Positions 24,587 to 36,038 of a DNA stretch of 64,000 nucleotides are shown here, piece by piece. The notes beneath the pieces were generated by a model. It was not told the origin of the DNA, made no database searches, and was given only the letters and a program-made list of their open reading frames with translations. The translations under genes and the position numbers were made by a program. Within the stretch, counting starts at the first letter, position 1; each line of letters begins with the position of its first letter. The stretch spans positions 1-64,000 of the forward strand of contig CALXOF010000012.1 of assembly GCA_944389945.1 (NCBI GenBank). The letters run 5' to 3'. The stretch comes from an uncultured Kiritimatiellota bacterium (GTDB taxonomy: Bacteria; Verrucomicrobiota; Kiritimatiellia; RFP12; DVOR01).

Positions 24587-26349
24587 CGCGGAGGCTGGAC
24601 CTCTATCCGAAGCTCGGCAATCTTCTCGCGTGAGATGGCGCGGTTGTGCCGTGCCACCACGTAATCCCCGTGCGGCGTCCCCAGCACAAACCCCCACAGT
24701 CGATAACCCGAGGCCAACTCCTGCTCCGGTGAGATCTCAGAGAATTCCGCCCAACCGCGCCGCAAAATCCGTAACCGGATCACCTCGAGCGGCGAGAGGG
24801 GCGCCGGCGCATCCCGATACGTGGGAATCACGAGCAACGTCGTCCCGGGCCGCAGACTCGTCCCTTTCGGCAACGGCGCGACCAGCAGGTCCGCGTCCGC
24901 CCGTGCGTACCACTCCCCCGGGCACGCCAGGCGATTCCTCGGCTCGGTGAAGGTGTCCCGCTCGTAAAGCAATGCCCACGTGTCCGCGTCCAGCAACAGG
25001 CAAAACGGCTTCCCGTAGAAGCACGCGACGGCGGGCGTATTGCAACTCTCCTCACCGCCGCCCCACACCAAGAAGCGCTTCGGTTCCCACGTGCGGTCGA
25101 ACCACGCCAACGGCCGCCAGACACGTACCGTTGGTTCCCGCATGACGCAGTCCGGATTCGCCCGCCACTCGACGATAACACGCCGGAGCTCTACCGCCCG
25201 CAATGCCGTCATAACACCGGTCGTTGCCACGGTCAGCATCGCCAACGCCACCAAGGTCGCGGTCAACCGCCCGCGCCAACGTCCCCACGGCACACGCCGC
25301 ACCGCCGGCAACGCCGTCTGCACCATCAGCAACCCCGCCACGGCGGCCGGCCACGCGGCACGCGCACGGCCATCGCTCAACAGCCCCGTCAACGCCACGG
25401 TCAACCACCCCGCCAACAGCGTCCACCACGCCCGTTCGCTGAGCGCCAGGCGCCTGCGCCACACCAGCGCAACAACCGTCACCCCCGCCATCGCGACCAG
25501 GAGCGGGTTCGCCACCGCACACCGTGCCGTGGCCATCATCGCCCGTGCCGCCGGCACCAACACTTCTCCCTCCGGGAAGAAATTGCGCAGGTTCCCGGCA
25601 CGCCCCAACGCCGCGGGCGCGAAGACCACCGCCAGCGCGCCCAGCCCGAAGCCGACCGTCAGCAACAGCCGCCCATTGATTGTAAAGCGCCCCCGCACCA
25701 TCTCCCGCAACCAATAGACCGTCAACGTCAGGCAGATTGGCAGGTCGATCAACTCATGCCCACCCGCCGCCAAGAAGCCCAGCGGCAACAACACCGCCAT
25801 CCACGCATTGCGCCACGCGAAGACCGACTCCCCCAGCCTCGGCCGCAGAAAGAGCAACGCCAACGCCAACGTCCACGCCATTGGCCACAGATAGTTGCAC
25901 GCGCCGGAAACCCACAAGCACGCGTCCCAGTTCAACGCGAAGACGAGCATCGCCGCCGCCGTCGCGCCCAACCACCGCCGCGACCGACCGCCCAACCGCC
26001 ACACGCACCACGTCAGCCACACCCACACCGTCGCGTTCAGCACCGCGAAGAGCCAGTGCGGCATCCCCACCAAGAAGCGCAACAGGAAAGCCGCCGCAAA
26101 GCGCCCCGTGTTGTCCACCAGGCTCGCCCCCGCCCCACTCCAATGTTCCCACGTTAGACGAAAGAGATTCTCCCAGAAGTCCGGTACTCCAACAAAGGTC
26201 TCCCACGTCGGGAACTGCCCCGGTGCCAACGGGCTAAGCCGATAGAACCCGCGCAGATTCGGGAAATCGTCGGCTAACAACGGCGTCATCGCCGTCAGCG
26301 TGAAAACCGCCACCCAAACGACCACCGCCCATACCCACCGCTTACTCAT
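24580..26349 (-). CDS. Polytopic membrane protein, DUF6056-like, copy 2 (589 aa)
   Basis: Integral membrane protein with about ten or more hydrophobic segments in the first 400 residues and a soluble C-terminal domain (about 400-589). An acidic LADDFPN motif follows the first membrane helix. This order is seen in GT-C-type glycosyltransferases and in the DUF6056 group (name from memory). Long segments are nearly identical to the paralogue at 26342, for example RPRLGESVFAWRNAWMAV followed by LLPLGFLAAGGHEL. I chose ATG 26349; it overlaps the upstream paralogue's stop by 8 bp, so translation is coupled. A TTG six bases earlier is a less likely start. It may modify surface glycans. Confidence 0.8.
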   Translation of the reverse strand: MSKRWVWAVVVWVAVFTLTAMTPLLADDFPNLRGFYRLSPLAPGQFPTWETFVGVPDFWENLFRLTWEHWSGAGASLVDNTGRFAAAFLLRFLVGMPHWLFAVLNATVWVWLTWCVWRLGGRSRRWLGATAAAMLVFALNWDACLWVSGACNYLWPMAWTLALALLFLRPRLGESVFAWRNAWMAVLLPLGFLAAGGHELIDLPICLTLTVYWLREMVRGRFTINGRLLLTVGFGLGALAVVFAPAALGRAGNLRNFFPEGEVLVPAARAMMATARCAVANPLLVAMAGVTVVALVWRRRLALSERAWWTLLAGWLTVALTGLLSDGRARAAWPAAVAGLLMVQTALPAVRRVPWGRWRGRLTATLVALAMLTVATTGVMTALRAVELRRVIVEWRANPDCVMREPTVRVWRPLAWFDRTWEPKRFLVWGGGEESCNTPAVACFYGKPFCLLLDADTWALLYERDTFTEPRNRLACPGEWYARADADLLVAPLPKGTSLRPGTTLLVIPTYRDAPAPLSPLEVIRLRILRRGWAEFSEISPEQELASGYRLWGFVLGTPHGDYVVARHNRAISREKIAELRIEVQPPRQ

Positions 26350-28108
26350 CGGCAATCACCTCGATAGAGACCAGCTTCTCGCGCGGGATATGATGGTTGT
26401 GCCGAATCACCACGTAGCGCCCATGCGGGGTCTCCAGCACGCACCCAAAAAGGTCACGGTTCATCACCATCTCATGGCCCGGCGCGACCTCCGAAAAGGA
26501 CACCCGCTCGCTGCGATCGATGAACTTCGTGTACAGGCGGTCCCACAGCGTGAAGGGCGGCACGTCCCGATACGTCGGCTTGGCGCGCAACCGCCAACAG
26601 GCCACGGCGCCTTCCCGCGGCATCGGCGAGACCAGGAAATCCAGCGTCGGGTGCGCGTACCACTCTCCCGCGCAGTTCGGCAAACGATTCTCGGGCCGAC
26701 AAACCAAATCACGAAGATAGAGATTCTCCCAGACCTGCTCATCCAGCGTCTGCCACCGTTCCCCGCCCAGGAATCGCGCCAAGGAATCGTTGTTGTAGGT
26801 GCCTCCGCTCCCCCACTCCAGCAGGATCCACAGTGGCCACGAGCGGTCAAACCACGCCAGCCCCATCGGGGCCTTGGTCGTCAACATCCGCGTCACACCA
26901 TCCGGACTTGCCAGCCAATCCGCCGTCATCGCCTCGGCCTCACGATTCTTCCGCACCAACATCACGGTCGTCACCGCGAAGGTCATCACGGCCAACGCCG
27001 CCAAGACGGGTGTCACCCACGCCCGCACGCGCCCCCACCTCACCGAGGGCGCCATCGCCCCCGCCGCAAGCGTTCCAAACACCGTCAGCACCCATCCGTT
27101 ACGGCCCGCCCCATCCGTCAAAACAACCGTCGTCACGGCTGCGAAGAAACAGAAAATCGTCAGCCACCATGCCCGCGCCGACAGCCGCACCCGCCGCGTC
27201 AGCAGCGCCACCGCCGCCAACACCACGACCCCAATTAACAGCGGATTCTCTCCGCAACTCCGACAGAAGGCAATCCCCCACCGCAAGGGGAAAATCCACA
27301 CCCCATCAAACCCCGTCGAAAATCGCCAAGCCTCTTTCGCCCGCCCCATGATCGCCGGCGAGAAGACCACCGCCAGCGCGCCCATCCCGAAACCAACCGT
27401 CAGCAACAGACGACCGTTGATTGCGAAACGTCCCCGCACGATTTCCCGCAACCAATAGACCGTCAGCCCGAAGCAAATCGGGATGGCGAAGAGCTCATGG
27501 CCACCCGCCGCCAGAAAGCCCAACGGCAACAACACCGCCATCCACGCATTGCGCCACGCAAAGACCGACTCCCCCAGCCTTGGCCGCAGAAAGAGCACCG
27601 TCAGGGCCAACAACAACGTCGCCGGCCACACATAGTTGCACACACCCGCCACCCAAAAGCAAGCTTCGGTGGACAACGAAAAGACCACCAGCGCCGCTGC
27701 CACCGCCGGCCACCAACGCCGTGACAGCCCCGTCACCCGCCACGCCAACCACGTGAAGAGTAGCCACATTGTGACATTCAGCAGCACGAAGAACCAATGC
27801 GGCATCGGTGTCACAAAACGAAGCAAAAAAGCCGCCAGAAAACGCCCCGTGTTGTCGGAGACGCACGTGCTCAGCCCCGCCCAGTGCTCCCACGTCGTCC
27901 GCAGGAGATGGCCCCAGAAGTCGGGCACGCCCAGGTAGGTCCCCCACGTCGGGAACTGTCCCGGCGCCAACGGCGCCTCCCGATAAAAAACCTCGATGTT
28001 CAGGTAATCATCCGCCATCAGCGGCGTCATCGCCGAAATCGCGAAGAACGCCGCACCCATCGCCACGACCCACGCATGCCGCGCGCACCATCCAAGGAAC
28101 CGTTTCAT
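26342..28108 (-). CDS. Polytopic membrane protein, DUF6056-like, copy 1 (588 aa)
   Basis: First of two tandem paralogues with the same plan: signal-anchor helix, MADDYLN acidic motif, many membrane helices, then a soluble C-terminal domain ending TPHGRYVVIRHNHHIPREKL. Length is 588, versus 589 for its neighbour. The frame runs further upstream into repeat B, but the start is set by the promoter. TATAAT covers 28121-28116 and the ATG at 28108 lies seven bases beyond it, near the expected transcription start. No Shine-Dalgarno fits. This argues for a leaderless or nearly leaderless message. It may act in lipid-linked sugar transfer (inference). Confidence 0.8.
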   Translation of the reverse strand: MKRFLGWCARHAWVVAMGAAFFAISAMTPLMADDYLNIEVFYREAPLAPGQFPTWGTYLGVPDFWGHLLRTTWEHWAGLSTCVSDNTGRFLAAFLLRFVTPMPHWFFVLLNVTMWLLFTWLAWRVTGLSRRWWPAVAAALVVFSLSTEACFWVAGVCNYVWPATLLLALTVLFLRPRLGESVFAWRNAWMAVLLPLGFLAAGGHELFAIPICFGLTVYWLREIVRGRFAINGRLLLTVGFGMGALAVVFSPAIMGRAKEAWRFSTGFDGVWIFPLRWGIAFCRSCGENPLLIGVVVLAAVALLTRRVRLSARAWWLTIFCFFAAVTTVVLTDGAGRNGWVLTVFGTLAAGAMAPSVRWGRVRAWVTPVLAALAVMTFAVTTVMLVRKNREAEAMTADWLASPDGVTRMLTTKAPMGLAWFDRSWPLWILLEWGSGGTYNNDSLARFLGGERWQTLDEQVWENLYLRDLVCRPENRLPNCAGEWYAHPTLDFLVSPMPREGAVACWRLRAKPTYRDVPPFTLWDRLYTKFIDRSERVSFSEVAPGHEMVMNRDLFGCVLETPHGRYVVIRHNHHIPREKLVSIEVIADE

Positions 28109-28115
28109 ACCCCGC

Positions 28116-28121
28116 ATTATA
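28116..28121 (-). promoter_or_regulatory. Extended -10 promoter (GTGTGGTATAATG) of the membrane-protein pair
   Basis: Perfect TATAAT preceded by TGTGG on the minus strand, with the ATG beginning seven bases downstream of the box. No recognisable -35 box. Confidence 0.7.
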
Positions 28122-28381
28122 CCACACCGCCCCACTTCCACCGCGCCCCCAGTACTTGTCCGGGGAAGTTTTTCCGCGAAGACGGTTTGGCGTGGAAACC
28201 CTGCGGGCCCCATCGCTCCCGTTGGTCACGCCGCCCTTGGGATTTCCACGCTATCGCGCCCTTGAAAGGGCGCTCAAAGGGTTAACACCGAGTTAAAACC
28301 TGGTGATTGGCACCATGCTCTCTTGCCAGAAATCTACCCAAATGGTAGCTGAGCGGCTTAGAGGCCGGTGAATGTATCATA

Positions 28382-28477
28382 CACCCTTGCCAAAGACCTG
28401 TCATTTGACTCCTCTAAATCAACACTAATGCCGTCACACGAAGCTAGATATACCATCTTACAGACCTGTCATTTGGA
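28382..28477. repeat. Repeat family F, copy 2
   Basis: Reverse complement of the block at 7833-7927: CACCCTTGCC, then GACCTGTCATTTG, CTAAATCAA, and a second GACCTGTCATTTG about 68 bp on. The two motifs are conserved better than their spacer. Confidence 0.6.
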
Positions 28478-28498
28478 ATCAAATATTTGCAAGGCGCG

Positions 28499-28590
28499 AA
28501 ACGAAGGGCGGCGGGTGCGGTCAGCGGTGGAGCCGCAGAGTGCCCAATGGAGCCCGAGGCGTTTCGCGCCTCACGTTGCGTCTTTGCGGC
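28499..28590. repeat. Repeat family D, copy 2
   Basis: GCGAAACGAAGGGCGGCGGG, GTGCGGTCAGCGG, GAGCCGCAGAG, then CCCAATGGAGCCCGAGGCG and TTTCGCGCCTC. It matches copies at 34076 and (reversed) 54310 and shares an inner inverted repeat (GCGAAACG...CGTTTCGC). Confidence 0.6.
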
Positions 28591-28615
28591 CCACCTTTTT
28601 TCCCGGACATTATTG

Positions 28616-28745
28616 TACTTGTCCGGGGAAGTTTTTCCGCGAAGACGGTTTGGCGTGGAAACCCAGCGGGCTCCATCGCTCCCGTTGGTCACGCCGCCCT
28701 TGGGATTTCCCCGCTATTGTGTTCCTGAAGAGCTCTCAAAGGAGA
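28616..28745. repeat. Repeat family B, tandem second copy
   Basis: Almost identical to 28153-28280: TACTTGTCCGGGGAAG, then TTTTTCCGCGAAGACGG, GCGTGGAAACCC, CGGGCTCCATCGCTCCCG and CGCCGCCCTTGGGATTTCC. The final part (after 28720) diverges. Confidence 0.7.
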
Positions 28746-28814
28746 GATGGAAGGTTGGTCATTGAGTGACGTTACACTACTCCCCAACAACTAACGACGC
28801 CCTATACAGAGCTT

Positions 28815-28886
28815 CACCCATCGCGCGCTTGCCGCGCGTTCTGTTCTCTGTTCTCCGTTCTCTGTTCTCTGGGGCGGCGCAAGCCG
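28815..28886. repeat. Repeat family C, copy 1 (GTTCTCY heptamers)
   Basis: CGCGCGCTTGCCGCGCG followed by tandem heptamers GTTCTGT/GTTCTCT/GTTCTCC and a hairpin GGGGCGGCG...GCCGCCCC. The same architecture occurs at 52838, 53025, 54420 and 57220. Confidence 0.7.
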
Positions 28887-28927
28887 CCCCTTCGTGGAAA
28901 GTCTCTGCAGGATGTCGCGGGTTTTGG

Positions 28928-28933
28928 TATACT
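28928..28933 (+). promoter_or_regulatory. Extended -10 promoter for gyrB
   Basis: TATACT after TTTTGG, 48 bp before the gyrB ATG. No clear -35. Confidence 0.5.
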
Positions 28934-28950
28934 TTTAGAGTTATTTGTGA

Positions 28951-31458
<2,508 letters not shown>

Positions 31459-31466
31459 CCCCAACA

Positions 31467-31497
31467 AGCCCCCGCCCCCACACGGGGGCTTTTTTAT
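31467..31497 (+). terminator. Rho-independent terminator after gyrB
   Basis: AGCCCCCG/CGGGGGCT stem (31467-31474 with 31483-31490), 8-nt loop, then a T6 run. It separates gyrB from the next gene, only 23 bp further on. Confidence 0.95.
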
Positions 31498-31519
31498 TTT
31501 CCCTCCCCGGATTCCCACC

Positions 31520-33706
31520 ATGCACCTCCTCCGCCCCCTCCTCGCCACCCTAGCCCTCTCCCTCACCCTCCCCCTCTCCGCCGCGCCAGAGGAGAAGACT
31601 GTTTACGTCAATACGGAGCCTCATGTGGTGCCGGCAGGAGAGAAAAAGAACTTCACGGAGTATATAAAGAAACCTCAAGATTATGACGTTGAGGATTCCT
31701 TCTTTTGGTTCCGTCTAGAAGATAACGCAATATTAAAGCTTGATCTGCCAGGTGGTTGTCGACACGCAACAGTTTGTATTGAAACCGCCGCAGACCCAGA
31801 CCACCCTGCAGAGGTGCATTTTATTAGTGGATACAACCTATTTACCCCCATTATCTTCAAACATGCTGATAACACCCCGGATGGTACGCTTGCCCTCTAT
31901 TCTTCAACATGGAAACAGAAGAAAGCGGACGAGAACAATGACAACTCGGTGCCGATGTGGAAACCTGCCTCCGTCAAAGTAGACTGTAACCTTACCTTCC
32001 GCTCCCCCTTGCCAGTCGCTGGAAATGGTGATGCCAATGTTGACGAAACCTTCACCATCCCCTCCGGATGCACCTTCCGCCTTGAGGCCTATTCCGAAAA
32101 CCCAAATCAACTCCCCGAAATCGCCTTCGCTGATGAGACCTCCACCCTCGTCTTCGCCTTAGGTGATAATGTAACAGCGTCAGATGAGAGTCTCGAGTTG
32201 CCAGAAAAGTATCGCAAGCTCCTTACCTCCTCACCAAACCGTTTTATCTTCGAGCGCGACACAACCATCTCTCCTCAACTCACTTTTACAGATTCCCCAA
32301 CATTGGAAAGCAATGGTGCACGCGTGGTCTTCTCTGCCCCCACGCAATTCGATGCTGACCTCCCCTCTTTCATTGTTAAAGGCTCTGATGCACAATTAGC
32401 TTTCGTGAAGTCTTCAGTATTTAACGGAAACTCGCCATCCTTCATTGTAGAAGGGAAGGACGCACAATTAAATTTTTTGACGGCTCCAAAGTTCAACGGA
32501 AGCAAACCATCCTTCATCATAAAAGATGGCGGCGCACTACAAGCAAACCACGCGCACTTTTCAACCGTGACCATAAAAAATGGAGGAAAACTCAATCAAC
32601 TAGACGCACTTGATTGTCTGACAGGATTTGGGCTTGTAGATATTGACTACGAAACAGAGTTCATTGATCCCATTTATACCACCATAAATACCATCTATGT
32701 CGATTCAGGAGACGAACTCTCTGTTACAGGGAATTGTATTAAAGACGTGCAAAAGATTACGGGAAGTGGCACGCTTCTTCTCGCATCTGTCAACACAGAC
32801 AGCGGTTATTATGGATGGGCAGAGCTAGATGCAGCCCTACGCCAGGGGAAGTTCTCTGGAACATTTACATCAACGGCTGTCACTCTATTCACTGACATCG
32901 ATTTCACCCAAATCAAAGAAAACACCTTTGACTATATCTTCAAGCCTTATATCCCTTCTGGCATCCTCGATGACGCCGTCATCAAAATCAAGATACGCCT
33001 TGATCAATATGACAACATGAAATTCCTATGGCCGACAAAGAAACTCGATCAGATTACTTTTACGCTTATCGAGTCAGGCTCTTTCCAAGGCTCGGCGACG
33101 GTGCCGGCCTTCCCGGAAGAACTCGAGTGCTTTACCCTTCTGAGCGCGGACGGAGAAGAAATCCCGTGTCAGGTTGACTACGGCACAGAAACAAACATCC
33201 TGACCTGGACGCCAACAGTAATCGGCTTCGCAGGTTTGCCGGAAGCACTGAACCAAAAACTGATGGCCGAAATCCAAGAAGGAATGACCGCCGGCAAAGT
33301 CACGGGCAAACCCATAAATGAGGCGACAGAGGCCCTACAATCTTTCTCCGGAATCTATGCGTTCGTTGCCAATCCAGAAAATCCAACGACCGTGACAGAC
33401 CTCCATGTGGGCTACGACTTCGGCATTTCCCGCCTGACCTTTGTCGATGGCGGCAAGAACATCCTTGTTGAAGTCTCGCTTTCCTCAACCGCAAGCGATG
33501 CACCCGACTTCCTTGTGGCCCCCATCCTTGCCGTTAATGGCAAATCGCTTCCATCCCAGCCGCTTACCCCAGAAGAAATCGCCAAGCGTAAGCTCTCCGC
33601 GCCCACCGGCAAAGCCGTCCGTTGGTTCCTCATCCCCTACTCCACCCTCTCAAAGACCGGGAACCTCGTCTTCACCGTCTCCGCCAATCCGCCACAGGCG
33701 AATTAA
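31520..33706 (+). CDS. Secreted beta-rich hypothetical protein (728 aa)
   Basis: A signal peptide (MHLLRPLLATLALSLTLPLSAA) sends it out of the cytoplasm. The mature chain is rich in Asp, Ser, Thr and beta-type segments and looks like a beta-helix or adhesin passenger. An internal repeat of about 22 residues occurs three times around residues 275-345, with PSFIVKGSDAQLAFVKSSVF, PSFIVEGKDAQLNFLTAPKF and PSFIIKDGGALQANHAHF. No transporter domain is visible. Base composition is clearly lower in GC than its neighbours and rare codons (AAA, ATT, TTA) are common, suggesting acquisition or fast evolution. No clear Shine-Dalgarno site. No family recognised. Confidence 0.75.
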   Translation: MHLLRPLLATLALSLTLPLSAAPEEKTVYVNTEPHVVPAGEKKNFTEYIKKPQDYDVEDSFFWFRLEDNAILKLDLPGGCRHATVCIETAADPDHPAEVHFISGYNLFTPIIFKHADNTPDGTLALYSSTWKQKKADENNDNSVPMWKPASVKVDCNLTFRSPLPVAGNGDANVDETFTIPSGCTFRLEAYSENPNQLPEIAFADETSTLVFALGDNVTASDESLELPEKYRKLLTSSPNRFIFERDTTISPQLTFTDSPTLESNGARVVFSAPTQFDADLPSFIVKGSDAQLAFVKSSVFNGNSPSFIVEGKDAQLNFLTAPKFNGSKPSFIIKDGGALQANHAHFSTVTIKNGGKLNQLDALDCLTGFGLVDIDYETEFIDPIYTTINTIYVDSGDELSVTGNCIKDVQKITGSGTLLLASVNTDSGYYGWAELDAALRQGKFSGTFTSTAVTLFTDIDFTQIKENTFDYIFKPYIPSGILDDAVIKIKIRLDQYDNMKFLWPTKKLDQITFTLIESGSFQGSATVPAFPEELECFTLLSADGEEIPCQVDYGTETNILTWTPTVIGFAGLPEALNQKLMAEIQEGMTAGKVTGKPINEATEALQSFSGIYAFVANPENPTTVTDLHVGYDFGISRLTFVDGGKNILVEVSLSSTASDAPDFLVAPILAVNGKSLPSQPLTPEEIAKRKLSAPTGKAVRWFLIPYSTLSKTGNLVFTVSANPPQAN

Positions 33707-33726
33707 AACACCCCCCTTTTACCCCG

Positions 33727-33810
33727 CTCGCGAGACCCTATAGTGGTCCGAGGTCAACCACTATAGTGGTCGGGGTCAGACCACTATAGGGTCTCACCTC
33801 GAACCCTTAA
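33727..33810. repeat. Repeat family A, copy 3
   Basis: CGAGACCCTATAGTGGTCCG, CCACTATAGTGGTCGGGG, ACCACTATAGGGTCTC and CCCTTAAGGGTTTC. It lies directly downstream of the 728-residue gene and just before a TIR-bounded element. Confidence 0.9.
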
Positions 33811-33856
33811 GGGTTTCTCCAAGCCCCCCTTCAGCCCCCTCCAGGAGATGCTGGAG

Positions 33857-34195
33857 CAATACTGCCCGGGGAAAGTTTTTCCGCAAAGACGATCTTGCGT
33901 GGAAACCCTGCGGGCTCCATCGCTCCCGTTGATCGCGCCGCCCTTGGGATTTCCACGCTATCGCGCCCCTGAAGGGGCGCTCAAAGGAGGATTGGGAAGT
34001 TTAGAAGCTTGGAGGCTTGGAAGTTTGGTTTTGTTGGTGGGGCACTACCCCACACCTCGACTTCTTATCTCACGGCGCGAAACGGAGGGCGGCGGTCGCG
34101 GTCAGCAGCGAAGCCGCAGAGCGACCGATGGAGCCCGAAGCGGTTCGCGCCTCCCCTCGCGTCTTTGCGGTCCCAATTTTCCCCGGACACTATTG
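33857..34195. mobile_element. MITE-like element with TIRs and target duplication (339 bp)
   Basis: Left end CAATACTGCCCGGGGAAAG and right end TTTTCCCCGGACACTATTG are inverted repeats matching at 16 of 19 positions. The flanks are ATGCTGGAG on the left and ATGCTGAAG on the right, an 8 of 9 match consistent with a 9-bp target-site duplication. Inside lie block B (about 33877-33985) and block D (about 34076-34170). No credible ORF. The 874-bp gap around it also holds a long inverted repeat (33999-34028 with 34383-34413) and family C debris. Confidence 0.7.
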
Positions 34196-34424
34196 ATGCT
34201 GAAGATACCTTTATATATAAGGTAGGGATGAGGCTAAATGTGCCCGAGGAAATTTCCAAGGAAACACAAGTGTCGTTTTCTTGGAAGAGCGCTCAAGCGA
34301 CTGGGATGCACAGGAGATGCAGAAACATCCCTGCGGGGTAACGAAGGAAACAAGGTGTCGGGCTCCAACCTCCTGGGCTCCTCTAAGCTTCCAAGCCTCC
34401 AAACTTCTAAAACTCCAATAAAAT

Positions 34425-34453
34425 CCCCCGGCCTGGTGGTCGGGGGCTTTTAT
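34425..34453 (+). terminator. Orphan terminator-like hairpin
   Basis: CCCCCGGCC/GGTCGGGGG stem with a TGGT loop and CTTTTATTA behind it on the plus strand. No plus-strand gene ends nearby; the closest stop is 720 bp upstream. Confidence 0.6.
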
Positions 34454-34498
34454 TAGGGTCAGAGCCGGAGCAGTTGGCTTTCGGTCACGTTGTCGCCC

Positions 34499-34560
34499 GT
34501 TTGCGGGCGCTCCGTTTTCCGTGGAAGGTTTGCCCCTTCGGGCCTACACGCTCCGTTCTC
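34499..34560. repeat. Repeat family C fragment
   Basis: GTTTGCGGGCGCTCCGTTTTCC, then TGGAAGGTTTGCCCCTTCGGG and ACGCTCCGTTCTCC, closely matching the composite at 57255-57300. Confidence 0.5.
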
Positions 34561-34561
34561 C

Positions 34562-34579
34562 AAAAGGCGCAACGCGCCT
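34562..34579 (-). terminator. gdhA terminator
   Basis: On the minus strand AGGCGC/GCGCCT with a GTT loop and a T4 tail, two bases past the gdhA stop. Confidence 0.7.
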
Positions 34580-34580
34580 C

Positions 34581-36023
<1,443 letters not shown>

Positions 36024-36038
36024 TCAGAGGCCCAAGCC

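Larger units (their letters stand above)
28150..28615. mobile_element. TIR-bounded non-autonomous element (B, F and D blocks)
   Basis: Left end CAGTACTTGTCCGGGGAAG, right end TTTTCCCGGACATTATTG, matching the inverted-end consensus. Inside are block B (about 28160-28280), block F (28382-28477) and block D (28499-28590). No ORF is supported. A second B copy (28616-28745) starts immediately after, also with TACTTGTCCGGGGAAG. The 870-bp gap to gyrB otherwise holds a family C copy and a promoter. Confidence 0.5.

Noticed and set aside
31520..33706. Type V autotransporter
   Set aside because: No C-terminal beta-barrel or anchoring motif is present, so only a secreted beta-rich protein is claimed.
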